Assembly (NCBI GenBank): GCA_018816735.1
Contig: JAHIVH010000013.1
Coordinates: 124,001-188,000 of the forward strand
DNA length: 64,000 nt
DNA from: Pseudomonadota bacterium
Lineage (GTDB): Bacteria; Desulfobacterota; Desulfobacteria; Desulfobacterales; JAHIVH01
Direction of reading: 5' to 3'
Shown here: piece after piece, positions 55,967 to 64,000 of the stretch
Position numbering within the stretch: the stretch's first letter is position 1
Layout of the letters: every line of letters begins with the position of its first letter
Notes under the pieces: generated by a model
Databases searched by the model: none
What the model was told of the DNA's origin: nothing
What the model saw: the letters and a program-made list of their open reading frames with translations, nothing else
Translations under genes and position numbers: made by a program

Positions 55967-56236
55967 CTAATTTAAGGCGTCTTTTAAAGCCTTGCCAGGC
56001 AGAAACTTAGGTGTGTTCCGGGCAGCAATACTAATTTCCTGACCCGTCTGCGGATTTCTACCTTTTCTTGCATCCTTGTGAACGGATTTGAATGTTCCGA
56101 AACCAACCAAGGTCACGCTTTCATTTTTTTTGAGAGCGTCCGTAATGGATGAGATCATGCAATCAACAGCGGCTTGGGCTTCTTTTTTGGTACCGACAAC
56201 TTTTGCGACTTCGTTAACAAGATCACCTTTATTCAT
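55967..56236 (-). CDS. HU-type DNA-binding protein
   Basis: The ATG at 56236 (MNKGDLVNEVAK) follows GAGAGGAGACAC and gives 89 residues. The HU signature GRNPQTGQEISIAARNTPKF is intact. It binds and bends DNA without strong sequence specificity. It is a single gene with an AT-rich region upstream. A second family member, IHF-alpha-like, is about 2 kb away. Confidence 0.93.
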   Translation of the reverse strand: MNKGDLVNEVAKVVGTKKEAQAAVDCMISSITDALKKNESVTLVGFGTFKSVHKDARKGRNPQTGQEISIAARNTPKFLPGKALKDALN

Positions 56237-56655
56237 AAAGTGTCTCCTCTCCATAAAAGGTTTGTAATGTCTGGCAACTATAACCAGTGCTATCGAATAT
56301 TCTTTAACGGGAAAAAAGAATTTTCTTTTGTATATATCATCCGTATAGAAATTGCTTCATTATTCACGCATAAAGTCTTTTTCTGACCGCTTCTCTTTTA
56401 TTTCAGGCAAAAGTGTGTTCTTTGCATGCATTTAAGATAAAAGGAACAGCAAAAAAGTAATAGACTAACTTAACGAAAAAAGTTCGACATATATTCATTA
56501 TTTGGTTTTAATGGTTTAATGGGTTTTGGTCTGAGAATTAAAGGACCAAAAGACAGCTTTTATTAACAATGCCCCCTGTGCTGCAACACAACCTACTTTT
56601 TCCATCGTCTTGTGTCAAGTAATTAATCTTGACACATCTATAAAAAAGAAAAAAA
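56237..56655. other. Intergenic region, no gene supported
   Basis: This 419-nt region lies between two minus-strand genes. It has no credible open frame. It contains the inverted repeat at 56611-56636 (listed separately) and probably holds the HU promoter. Confidence 0.4.
56611..56636. repeat. 9-bp perfect inverted repeat with 8-nt AT loop
   Basis: TGTGTCAAG (56611-56619) pairs with CTTGACACA (56628-56636) around TAATTAAT. It begins 20 nt after the stop of the PDZ-protein gene in that gene's direction. There is no T-run after it on the minus strand. It may be a Rho-independent-like stem or an operator. Confidence 0.45.
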
Positions 56656-57483
56656 TTACTCGGAAACACTGACAGGTACTATAGATACTCCTATAAAACC
56701 GCCTTGCAAAACAACTTCAAAGATTTCTCCATCCCTGCTAACGGACATCCTTATATTTTCCGCGCCCGTTTTTTCCTGAACTTCACGAATAAGCATTTCT
56801 GGGTTTTCTATAGTGACACCATCATAATCCAGTATAATATCACCTTCATGAACACCCGCATTGTCAGCCTGAGATGTTTTGACAACACGTACGACTTTTA
56901 CCGCTGTGGATTTTGATTCATTATCTTCTTCTGAATCTTCCGAGGAGGTGCCGTTGTCTTTCTCCTCAAAACTATTCGGTGTCGGTCTTTTGAACATTTG
57001 AGAAATCATTGAATGTTTTAAGAACGGGTCTGTGGGATTTTCCGCCATGTCACTGGTTTCAGGGATGGATTGAATTTCAGATGTTTCCCCAAGAACAAAG
57101 TTTAGTTTCGATTCCCTGACAACGGCAATACGGTATAACTTATCCCCTTTATATTCGAATGCATAGCTTGTTTCACCCAGATGCTTTAGCAATGATTTAA
57201 ATGCATGTTCAATGGCGGTATTGTTAATTCTAAAAGAGAACGTGTCTTCTTTTCTGTATTCAAGCCCTTCAATTTGAATACCGGAATTGTTTTTTATGCT
57301 GGTGATCAAATCGTTGATTGTCGCATTTTTGGCAAGTATGGATAGTTTATTGTTTTGTAAAGTGATATCCATGACAGCGTTAAAATTTTTGGCAATAATA
57401 TCCGGGCAGTCAAATATGATAGCCCCCATAATAACGCATAAGCAAAAGAGCGGAAAAAGCGTATGTTGTTTTCTTTTAACCAT
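56656..57483 (-). CDS. Exported STN-like/PDZ-domain protein
   Basis: This 275-residue protein has a signal peptide (FPLFCLCVIMGAIIF). Residues 30-125 resemble an STN-type secretin/TonB short domain (ATINDLITSIKNNSGIQIEG). After an acidic linker rich in Glu and Ser, a PDZ domain follows (DNAGVHEGDIILDYDGVTIENPEMLI). This order is similar to GspC-like or envelope-scaffold proteins, but no other secretion genes are near. It follows a cupin gene after 6 nt. Confidence 0.75.
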   Translation of the reverse strand: MVKRKQHTLFPLFCLCVIMGAIIFDCPDIIAKNFNAVMDITLQNNKLSILAKNATINDLITSIKNNSGIQIEGLEYRKEDTFSFRINNTAIEHAFKSLLKHLGETSYAFEYKGDKLYRIAVVRESKLNFVLGETSEIQSIPETSDMAENPTDPFLKHSMISQMFKRPTPNSFEEKDNGTSSEDSEEDNESKSTAVKVVRVVKTSQADNAGVHEGDIILDYDGVTIENPEMLIREVQEKTGAENIRMSVSRDGEIFEVVLQGGFIGVSIVPVSVSE

Positions 57484-57489
57484 TTTATT

Positions 57490-57843
57490 TTAATCAAAAA
57501 ATATGGCGAGCCAGATTGTATTTATATTCGAATCGGTCCATTCGACCCGATGTTTGTTTCCAGAAGGGATAAAAAGATAGTCACCCGCTTTTAATACAAT
57601 GATATCATCTTGATTATCAAATAGCATACCGGCGCTTCCCTGAAGAACAAGAACCCATTCATTTTGTTTTTGATCATACCAAAACCCTTGAGGAGAGCAT
57701 TGCCCATTTGACACAATTCTTTCTATTTTCAAATGGTCTGATTTAAGAACTTCCTGAAACAGTTCTTTGTCAATTTCCTTTGGAATACCTGTGAAAATAT
57801 TTCTTTCAGGTTTGATGATATGTTTTAAAACATCATCGTTCAT
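57490..57843 (-). CDS. Cupin-domain protein
   Basis: This 117-residue protein has a single cupin barrel: GMLFDNQDDIIVLKAGDYLFIPSGNKHRVEW, with the His of the second cupin motif and the PSG turn. Small stand-alone cupins bind metals or small molecules. Its ATG overlaps the end of the yheU-like gene (ATGA), and it is followed closely by the PDZ gene. Exact role unknown. Confidence 0.85.
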   Translation of the reverse strand: MNDDVLKHIIKPERNIFTGIPKEIDKELFQEVLKSDHLKIERIVSNGQCSPQGFWYDQKQNEWVLVLQGSAGMLFDNQDDIIVLKAGDYLFIPSGNKHRVEWTDSNINTIWLAIFFD

Positions 57844-58055
57844 TTGTCTATTGGCAGTATGTTGCAGGTTTTGGTTTTAGGATCATACATAAGAACAGCC
57901 CGACCCTTATCGAGCTGTTCTTTCACGCGAGCTATTTTGGTCTCAAATGGTGTTTCGACATGTGCGGAATCCGGGCCATCTCTGGTAACAAATTGAATGA
58001 TTACTCCTCTTAAAGCCTCTGACGTCAGTTGATTATGGGGAATTTTAATTGCCAT
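57840..58055 (-). CDS. YheU/UPF0270 family protein
   Basis: This 71-residue protein matches the YheU family in the pattern IPHNQLTSEALRGVIIQFVTRDG and KIARVKEQLDKGRAVLMYD. The family is small, conserved in proteobacteria and of unknown function. Its start lies 11 bp inside the IHF-alpha-like gene, and its end overlaps the cupin gene. The IHF-YheU-cupin-PDZ order looks like one operon. Confidence 0.87.
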   Translation of the reverse strand: MAIKIPHNQLTSEALRGVIIQFVTRDGPDSAHVETPFETKIARVKEQLDKGRAVLMYDPKTKTCNILPIDK

Positions 58056-58329
58056 TTACAAGATCTCGAAGTTTTCTCGAGCATCTGAATGTAGTGACGC
58101 GTCTTTCCGGCAGAACCATTTCGGAATTTGTTGCAGGATTTCTTCCTTTTCGTTGATTTTTTTCTTTGACACAAAATTTCCCAAACCCGCTTACTAGAAC
58201 ATCCTCGCCGTTTTCAAGGGTTTGTTTTATAATTTCAAGAAGTGTCTCAAGAACCTCTGTGGCTTCTTTCTGTGAATATCCCAGATAATCCTGAATTCTC
58301 GTGACAATATGTGTTTTTGTAAGTGACAT
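58045..58329 (-). CDS. Integration host factor subunit, alpha-like
   Basis: This 94-residue DNA-bending protein follows the HU/IHF fold and has the IHF-alpha-like start LTKTHIVTRIQDYLG and core GFGKFCVKEKNQRKGRNPATNSEM. It recognises specific DNA sites together with a beta subunit, which is not present here. The ribosome-binding site is weak. It is the first gene of a four-gene unit with yheU, cupin and PDZ genes. Confidence 0.88.
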   Translation of the reverse strand: MSLTKTHIVTRIQDYLGYSQKEATEVLETLLEIIKQTLENGEDVLVSGFGKFCVKEKNQRKGRNPATNSEMVLPERRVTTFRCSRKLRDLVNGN

Positions 58330-58674
58330 GGTATCGTAGCTCCATCAACAATTATTCGTTTCCAAAACAAGAAAAATCTAACACTATTTTAACCACAGTT
58401 TTATTTTTATCTGCGGTGTAACTGTCTTACCGGCTGGAATGGATGATCTTTCCGATTTAATCGGCTGAAATTATACCCAAAAAAAGGATAAGTCAAGTAT
58501 TTTGGGCATTTATTCAAAGAATTATTTATTTTTAGTTCAAATTGTTTATAATATTTGATCTGTAATTGAAATCCGGGTTCATTAAAAGCAATGTAACTAT
58601 TTTTTATTATTAATTATATCGTTCCAATAATTTTCTTTGTATGCATTTGACCAACTTGAAAGAAATTGATTTAT
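58330..58674. other. Divergent intergenic region, no gene supported
   Basis: This 345-nt region separates the IHF-alpha-like and Dus-family genes, which diverge. It is AT-rich and has no credible open frame. A weak hairpin CCCAAAA (58476-58482) with TTTTGGG (58500-58506) is present. It should hold promoters for both directions. Confidence 0.4.
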
Positions 58675-59646
58675 ATGAGACCTATACTTTATCTTGCACC
58701 CATTAGAGGATACACCCATTCCCTTTTCAGAAACATTTATAAAGCACATTTCGACGGTTTCGATTTTGCTATCGCACCATTTATAACCACCATGGGAAGT
58801 CACCGTATCAGCCCGAAACACATCCGGGATATTCTACCGGAAAATAACGCCGGATTTCATCTTGTTCCTCAAATTCTTAGCAACGACCCTGAAGGCTTTA
58901 TCTGCGTGGCTAAAAAACTGTATGATCTGGGCTATGAAACGGTAAACTGGAATCTGGGCTGCCCATTTCCTATGGTTGCCAAAAAAAAAAGGGGTTCTGG
59001 CCTGCTTCCATTTCCTGATCTTGTGCGGTTCATACTGGATCAGGTATTGGCACGTATTCCAAATCAATTGTCAATCAAGACCCGTACGGGAATGAATACC
59101 CCTGATGAAATTTTAACGCTCATGCCGGTTTTCAATCAATATCCTTTACAAGAGCTTATCATTCATCCGAGAACAGGCATTCAAATGTATCAAGGCTCGG
59201 CAGATTCTGATGTGTTTGCCATCTGTCTTGAAAATACCCATCATCAGATAGTGTATAATGGTGATATTAAAAATTATGAAATTTATAAAAAATTATCTTC
59301 CAGGTTCAATACAGTAAACAGATGGATGATAGGTCGAGGGGCAATCTCTGATCCTTTTCTGGCATCAATGATTAAAACCGGAACAGATGACTGTGTGGAC
59401 AAAGCTCAAAAATTTAAAGTCTTTCATGATGCGCTTGTTAACGCATTGGTTGAAACCCTTGATGGCCCTTCTCATGTGCTTGATAAGATGAAAGGCTACT
59501 GGTCCTATTTTTATCTGTCCTTTCAAAATGGGCAGAAACTTTTCAAACAGATCAGGAAAATAAACCAAATAGATTCATACATGGATAGACTGTCTCTTTT
59601 TTTTGAAAAAGAAGCAAAATGGCAGTCATTGGAAGAGGGTTCATAA
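58675..59646 (+). CDS. tRNA-dihydrouridine synthase family enzyme
   Basis: The ATG at 58675 is preferred over an in-frame TTG at 58666. The 323-residue FMN enzyme has the Dus signature NWNLGCPFPMVAKKKRGSGLL, in which Cys is the proton donor, and the later TRTGMNTP and GRGAISDP segments that bind FMN phosphate. It reduces uridine in tRNA D-loops. Family class (A, B or C) is not clear. Its end overlaps the convergent gene by 6 bp. Confidence 0.88.
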   Translation: MRPILYLAPIRGYTHSLFRNIYKAHFDGFDFAIAPFITTMGSHRISPKHIRDILPENNAGFHLVPQILSNDPEGFICVAKKLYDLGYETVNWNLGCPFPMVAKKKRGSGLLPFPDLVRFILDQVLARIPNQLSIKTRTGMNTPDEILTLMPVFNQYPLQELIIHPRTGIQMYQGSADSDVFAICLENTHHQIVYNGDIKNYEIYKKLSSRFNTVNRWMIGRGAISDPFLASMIKTGTDDCVDKAQKFKVFHDALVNALVETLDGPSHVLDKMKGYWSYFYLSFQNGQKLFKQIRKINQIDSYMDRLSLFFEKEAKWQSLEEGS

Positions 59647-60162
59647 CAAATTGAAAATTAATTTGCCGCGGCACTCTCCTTTTGTGTGCATGATACATTT
59701 GTCAACCACAGGTTCGATGCGGAAACTGATCTGTAGAGCGTGCAGCCAGCTTTCAATCCGGTGAATGACACCGCATTCGTATTGATCGATAACGCCAAGC
59801 CTGCAAATACCCTTGTATGCAAAACAGTTATCTTTTTCGAATGCCCATTGGACAACGTTTTTTTCCGGTGAGATAAATTTGAAATGCATGAATCTTGCGG
59901 CGACGATATCCATGGCGCCATTCATAAAATCAACAAGATCAACAAACGACGTAAAGGGTTTATCCTGAAACCCCAAGGCTTTTTTTATACGCATGGCTTC
60001 GATGGTTGCCATCGATTTAACGGCAGCCCTGTTAATTTTATTGGTTTTTTCAATGCCAACTTCTTCAAGGGAATGGTAAAACCACATGGCGTCATGCGTA
60101 ATCCAGCCTTTGCTCAATAGTTCTTTGATATCCAATTTGTCAATCCTGGAAAGCGCATTCAT
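59641..60162 (-). CDS. Conserved protein of unknown function (DUF6125-like)
   Basis: This 173-residue protein follows a strong AAGGAGGAA site. It contains conserved Cys residues in DNCFAYKGICRLG and near the C-terminus (KCIMHTKGECRGKL). The N-terminal WITHDAMWFYHSLEEVG resembles a family I associate with DUF6125, but this is memory only. A metal- or Fe-S-binding role would fit the cysteines. It lies 31 nt downstream of a TetR gene and may be its target. Confidence 0.65.
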   Translation of the reverse strand: MNALSRIDKLDIKELLSKGWITHDAMWFYHSLEEVGIEKTNKINRAAVKSMATIEAMRIKKALGFQDKPFTSFVDLVDFMNGAMDIVAARFMHFKFISPEKNVVQWAFEKDNCFAYKGICRLGVIDQYECGVIHRIESWLHALQISFRIEPVVDKCIMHTKGECRGKLIFNLL

Positions 60163-60193
60163 GGTGTTCCTCCTTAGGTGAAAAAGTATAATA

Positions 60194-60796
60194 TCAGATA
60201 CCCAGGGATGACCAGCATGCCTCGGTCAGATATTGGGCGGCTGTTTTTATATCCGTCGTTGCCTTCCCTGAAATATATAATCTTACAAATTCCTGGCACG
60301 GTCCCATCAGAACCGAAACAAAGATATCTTTGGGAAAACGCCTGAGAAGGCCTGCTTCGATATGCCCCCTGAACCATTTGGCCATAGCGCTGAAAAAATC
60401 GGCGTTCAGCAGCGCCATTTCTTTTTCGGTTTCCCCCATAAATTCAGCATAGCGTTTTTGAAACAGAAATTTTGCCCAGTCAGGATGGTCTTCGACCCAT
60501 TTGATGTGATTGTAGATAATTGCAAATATACCGTCCCTGGGTTTTTCCTCGGCTTCAAGGGCACGCATGATTATGCCTTGATAATGGCGTATGCCTTCAA
60601 GATAAACGGCTGCCGCCAGTTTTTCCTTGCTTTTGAAATGATGATAGACGCTACCTGTACTTGCACCCGCTTCTTTACAGATATCTGTGATGCTTGTTTC
60701 CGTAAATCCTTTTTCCGTAAAAGAGGAAAGGGCGGCAGCCAGGATTTGCTGTTTTCTGTTTTCTGTGCCTGAATGTGTTGTGTTTAATTTTTTCAT
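60194..60796 (-). CDS. TetR-family transcriptional regulator
   Basis: The ATG at 60796 gives 200 residues; a longer frame to 60844 would begin with TTG. The N-terminal helix-turn-helix is ETSITDICKEAGASTGSVYHHFKSKEKL. The ligand domain has the AcrR/FadR-like length. It lies between a small Zn-ribbon gene and the DUF6125-like gene on the same strand. The effector is unknown. Confidence 0.88.
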   Translation of the reverse strand: MKKLNTTHSGTENRKQQILAAALSSFTEKGFTETSITDICKEAGASTGSVYHHFKSKEKLAAAVYLEGIRHYQGIIMRALEAEEKPRDGIFAIIYNHIKWVEDHPDWAKFLFQKRYAEFMGETEKEMALLNADFFSAMAKWFRGHIEAGLLRRFPKDIFVSVLMGPCQEFVRLYISGKATTDIKTAAQYLTEACWSSLGI

Positions 60797-60827
60797 TGTA
60801 GAACCATATTTTAGAATTAAATTATAG

Positions 60828-61046
60828 TCAAGCAATATTTTCAATTTTACCTGTTTTTATAAGAATACCGCATTGTTCACAGCGGTATTGGACTTTTTGG
60901 TTTTCGACTGATACGGTTTCAAAATCTTTATTTCGTTTGCCTTTTTCTTCCAGGCATTCCGGGCAAAATCCGTTTTGAAGTTCATCGTTCGTCAGCACCA
61001 GATGACAGTGAAGACATCTCAGCCGGTCCTTTATCGGCGCAATCAT
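60828..61046 (-). CDS. Small two-Zn-ribbon protein
   Basis: The ATG at 61046 has an AAGGAAC site; a GTG at 61076 is a possible longer start. The 72-residue form has three CxxC pairs: CLHC, CPEC and CEQC, and so should bind one or two Zn ions. No domain beyond this is recognised. It is immediately upstream of the TetR gene on the same strand. Confidence 0.65.
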   Translation of the reverse strand: MIAPIKDRLRCLHCHLVLTNDELQNGFCPECLEEKGKRNKDFETVSVENQKVQYRCEQCGILIKTGKIENIA

Positions 61047-61183
61047 AACCAGTTCCTTATGTCTGCAATGGGCCACTGATCAATTATCCTTTAAAATCGT
61101 CGTTTTGTTAAATGTGATGGGAAAAGTCCATATAATGAGATGCCTGTCAACCGGAACACGGTCTGAGCAATAAGAAAGACGGC

Positions 61184-63466
61184 TCATATCTGCTTTTTGT
61201 CCACCAGTACATGGGATAAAAAATCACGGATTGTTTCCGCTGTATCCATGGTCAGCACGTGTTCAAGGATATTTCCCATTTCCTTCTGTTCCAGATTTCT
61301 TATAAAATGCTTTACCTGAGGAATCGATATGGCGTTCATGCTGAGACATGTGGCACCCATTGCCACAAAAAGGGCGACACAATTCAGGTTGGTTGCTGCT
61401 TCACCGCATATGCATACAGGCTTGCCGTGTTTTTGGCAGGTATGGATAATATCCTTTACAGATGTGATCACAGCAGGATGAAGGGGATGATAAAGATGGG
61501 CCACCTTTTCGTTATTCCTGTCCACGGCAAGCAGATACTGAACCAGATCGTTTGTGCCGATGCTGACGAAATCCGCATATTTCAGAAGTTTATCAAGAAT
61601 AAGGGCAGCGGCAGGCACTTCTATCATGATGCCGGTATGGATGGCGTCATCAAAGGGTATTCGGGTATTTTTCAGATGGGTTTTCTCTTCTCTTATAATA
61701 TCATTTATTTTTATAAGTTCGCTTACGGTCGTGATCATCGGAAAGAGAATCCGGGTAGGCCCAAAAGCCGATGCCTGAAGAATGGCTCTGATCTGTTCCC
61801 TGAAAATGCTTTCCTCATCCAGGCTGAATCTTACAGAACGCCATCCCAGAAAAGGATTTGCTTCCTTGTCGTAATCAACGGAAGGCATTAATTTGTCACC
61901 ACCCAGGTCAATTGTCCGGATGGTCACGATCTTCCCATCTGCTTTCTCAATGATTTTTTTATATAATTCAAATTGTTCGTTTTCAGTTGGAAACGATTTT
62001 CTGATGAGAAAGGGAAATTCTGTTCGATAAAGTCCCACAAAATCCGCGCCATATTTCCGGATACCCTCAATATCCGATAGAAGACCGATATTTGCGCCCA
62101 TTTGAACATGATGGCCATCTATGGTCACGGCGGGTTCGTCTCTCAATTTGTTCAGTGTTTTAAACTGGTCCAGTTTGTATGCTTCCATACGCTGGTATTC
62201 CAGTTTTATTTCTTCAGGCGGGTTTTTAAACACAATCCCGGATGTCGCGTCCATGATGACATAATCATTTTCGGATATAACCTGGAGCAATCCTTTTACC
62301 CCAATGATAATGGGAATTTCAAAGGACTTTGACAGGATGACCGTGTGAGATGTGATGCCGCCTTTGGCAAGTACGATCCCCTTTAAATGGGTCTGATTGA
62401 TATTGATCATATCAACCGGGGAAAGGTCTCTGGCAAATAGAATGGTATCTGTTTCAAAGATTTCTGAGGATCGGCCCGTGTCCCCCAGAAGATGCGAAAG
62501 AACTCTTTTTCCGATATCTTCAATATCAGCGCCCCGGTCACGGAGATAGGGATCTTCTAATTTTTCAAAGAACCGGATATAGGAAAGGACTTCCTTTTTT
62601 AATGAAAATTCGGCTGAGGAACCTTCCTTAATATGGTTAATTATTTTCGATTTAAACGATTTATCGTTAAGGTACATGAGGTGCGCTTCGATGATAGCGC
62701 TCTCTTCTCCGGATAATTCAGTTGTTTTTTTCATGATTTCATGAATATCCTTGGCACTCTTCTGCAAAGCGTTTTCAAATCGATTGATTTCATGATCCGG
62801 ATCACTGAAAGGCCTGTCATCAATCTGATCAAACCCCATACTCCCTTTGAAAAGAAAGGCCTTGCCTTTTGCAAATCCGGAGCCTGATGAAATCCCTCTC
62901 AGGAAATTTTGCGGAACCTTATCCTTTGTAGGTTTTGTCATAGCGGATAGATTGTTTTTTTTCTTCAGATCCGCCATGATGCCTGTATAGGCAACGGTTG
63001 ATGCAATTTGTGTCGCCAGGTTCATAAAAAAGGGAATATCCTTTTCCGAAATGGTGTTGTCGTGAATGGTCTGGATAACCATGACACCCAGCAATTTCTG
63101 ATGATAAACAAGGGGAAGCCCCATGAATGTTTTATAAATTTCCTCACCACTTCCCCGGTAATATTTATATCGGGGGTGAGATGACGGATCGACGACAAAA
63201 ACAGGCTGAAGGGTTTCAAGAACAAGACCTGTCAATCCTTCATTTTTTTTCATGGAAATGGCACCCACCGAACTCTTGGTCAATCCCTCCGTGGCGCGCA
63301 AGACCAGCTCAGCGTTCCCAGGCATCAGTTCGTAAACCGAACACACGTCCACGTGATATGCCTCTTTGATACATGTAACAATAGCATCGATCGATCTGTC
63401 CGGATTGTCCGATCTCGCTATGATATCCAGTATTTTTTCAAGTAGCCCTTTTCCGGTGTTATCCAA
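61184..63466 (-). CDS. ptsP: PEP-protein phosphotransferase, nitrogen type (EI-Ntr)
   Basis: The gene starts at TTG 63466 with AAGGA nearby; no ATG gives a fuller N-terminus. The 760-residue protein has an N-terminal GAF domain (to about 165), then the EI linker and phosphohistidine domain with active-site His in GGITSHTVIL, and a C-terminal TIM barrel with GLYRTEFPFL, RTIDLGGDKLMP and VSIGTNDLVQYLL. The motif CGEAATN near the end differs from CGEMAGD of sugar EI, as often in this class. It phosphorylates NPr from PEP, and no NPr or EIIA gene is nearby. Confidence 0.93.
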   Translation of the reverse strand: MDNTGKGLLEKILDIIARSDNPDRSIDAIVTCIKEAYHVDVCSVYELMPGNAELVLRATEGLTKSSVGAISMKKNEGLTGLVLETLQPVFVVDPSSHPRYKYYRGSGEEIYKTFMGLPLVYHQKLLGVMVIQTIHDNTISEKDIPFFMNLATQIASTVAYTGIMADLKKKNNLSAMTKPTKDKVPQNFLRGISSGSGFAKGKAFLFKGSMGFDQIDDRPFSDPDHEINRFENALQKSAKDIHEIMKKTTELSGEESAIIEAHLMYLNDKSFKSKIINHIKEGSSAEFSLKKEVLSYIRFFEKLEDPYLRDRGADIEDIGKRVLSHLLGDTGRSSEIFETDTILFARDLSPVDMININQTHLKGIVLAKGGITSHTVILSKSFEIPIIIGVKGLLQVISENDYVIMDATSGIVFKNPPEEIKLEYQRMEAYKLDQFKTLNKLRDEPAVTIDGHHVQMGANIGLLSDIEGIRKYGADFVGLYRTEFPFLIRKSFPTENEQFELYKKIIEKADGKIVTIRTIDLGGDKLMPSVDYDKEANPFLGWRSVRFSLDEESIFREQIRAILQASAFGPTRILFPMITTVSELIKINDIIREEKTHLKNTRIPFDDAIHTGIMIEVPAAALILDKLLKYADFVSIGTNDLVQYLLAVDRNNEKVAHLYHPLHPAVITSVKDIIHTCQKHGKPVCICGEAATNLNCVALFVAMGATCLSMNAISIPQVKHFIRNLEQKEMGNILEHVLTMDTAETIRDFLSHVLVDKKQI

Positions 63467-63718
63467 ATTTATAGTCCTTAACTTTTGTATGCCATAAGAA
63501 AACGTTCATTGTACTCGGCGTGTTTTGTTCATGGTAGAATCATCGTAAAATAATGTCAATATGGTTCAGGTGAGTAGGGGGGATGCAATCTTTTCTTGCA
63601 GTTGGGATATGAATCGTCTTATAGTGGCTGGCAATATAATTTCTGCTTATCTTCACGGAATTATGAGGCACATTTTTAGTATAAAGTGATTTGAAATATT
63701 TCACTATAAGGGACTCAT

Positions 63719-64000
63719 ATGAAACGCCACATAAATAGAGATACCCGGCACAGACCGGATTGGTTTTTTTCGGTCTTCATTTTATTGCTCATTTTCATTT
63801 ACAATGTTTCTGCTCATGCGGAACCCCGTCCTTCCGGGAATATAAAAATGGCGATTATGCCTTTTTTGAAAGGGAAAAAACCGGAAAATGTCGATAACCT
63901 GATGACATGCGGTTTTTGATAAACTATGCGTTGAACAGGAAGACTATAAAGACGGGAGCGACGCTGTTGCCATAACCATTGTCAACCAGATTTTTGCAAA
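63719..64000 (+). pseudogene. Exported protein gene with apparent +1 T frameshift, continuing past window
   Basis: From ATG 63719 the protein has a signal peptide (FSVFILLLIFIYNVSAHA) and a mature part IKMAIMPFLKGKKPENVDN, but it stops at 63919. Removing one T from the run of five at 63913-63917 would restore an open frame that reads CGFDKLCVEQEDYKDGSDAVA to the window end. This continuation has the Cys and acidic pattern seen in exported proteins with an MPFxKG start. A homopolymer read error or a true pseudogene are both possible. Confidence 0.65.

Noticed and set aside
60797..60850. TTGACT and TATGGT-like hexamers upstream of the TetR gene at 60796
   Set aside because: The -10 match is poor and the spacing leaves almost no leader, so I did not list it as a promoter.

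Overview
The window (about 64 kb, moderate G+C, AT-rich gaps) reads as the chromosome of a Gram-negative anaerobe. Outer-membrane TonB receptors and ExbBD, a complete lysine-fermentation gene set, CoA-linked catabolism of organic acids, large hybrid histidine kinases and EI-Ntr together suggest a Desulfobacterota (Desulfobacterales-type) bacterium. That placement is inference from gene content; no rRNA or tRNA gene is present. I see no CRISPR array, intact insertion sequence or prophage.

Region 1 (1-12290, minus strand) is one long apparent operon: a 22-repeat Asp/Asn-rich exported protein, ExbB, ExbD, TonB, a TonB-dependent receptor, a complete nickel/peptide-type ABC importer (binding protein, two permeases, two ATPases), a structured gap, and a second TonB receptor cut by the window edge. 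It looks like a self-contained route carrying a metal-chelate or small peptide-like ligand from the surface to the cytoplasm. Region 2 (12737-16405) holds an ABC-2 exporter pair and a hybrid histidine kinase whose first receiver has Asn in place of the acceptor Asp.

Region 3 (16479-26005) is amino-acid catabolism: kdd-kamA-kamB-like-kamD-kamE-kal-kce as a tight, mostly overlapping operon for lysine fermentation to acetoacetate and 3-aminobutyryl-CoA/crotonyl-CoA, followed by divergent or convergent methionine gamma-lyase-like and threonine dehydratase genes. Region 4 (26117-33291) has TrkH/TrkA potassium uptake, a half ABC exporter of the degenerate-site type, a REC-kinase-REC hybrid, and a membrane/PAS sensor gene broken by a frameshift.

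Region 5 (33456-50752) is the most unusual. A TetR gene behind a recognisable promoter and inverted-repeat operator leads into a PHP phosphoesterase, then two paralogous four-gene modules (thiolase-like A, thiolase-like B, SCP2-DUF35 fusion, stand-alone DUF35) flanking an acyl-CoA synthetase. Next come acyl-CoA dehydrogenase, AUH/LiuC-type hydratase, MCC-beta-type carboxyltransferase, HMG-CoA-lyase-like enzyme and a second acyl-CoA dehydrogenase, ending at a strong terminator. All four thiolase-like proteins have lost the nucleophilic Cys and the GHP His, so they are probably CoA-linked aldolases or other C-C bond enzymes. The set resembles a leucine/isovalerate (Liu) or acyclic-terpenoid (Atu) route without a biotin carboxylase.

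Region 6 (50783-64000) is mixed housekeeping and small genes: an NlpC/P60-like protein, a small Zn ribbon, a secreted protein, a 52-residue basic protein, a dual-GAF protein, a holin-like membrane protein, HU, an IHF-alpha/YheU/cupin/PDZ cluster, a Dus-family enzyme, a TetR regulator, EI-Ntr (ptsP), and the start of an exported-protein gene with an apparent homopolymer frameshift.
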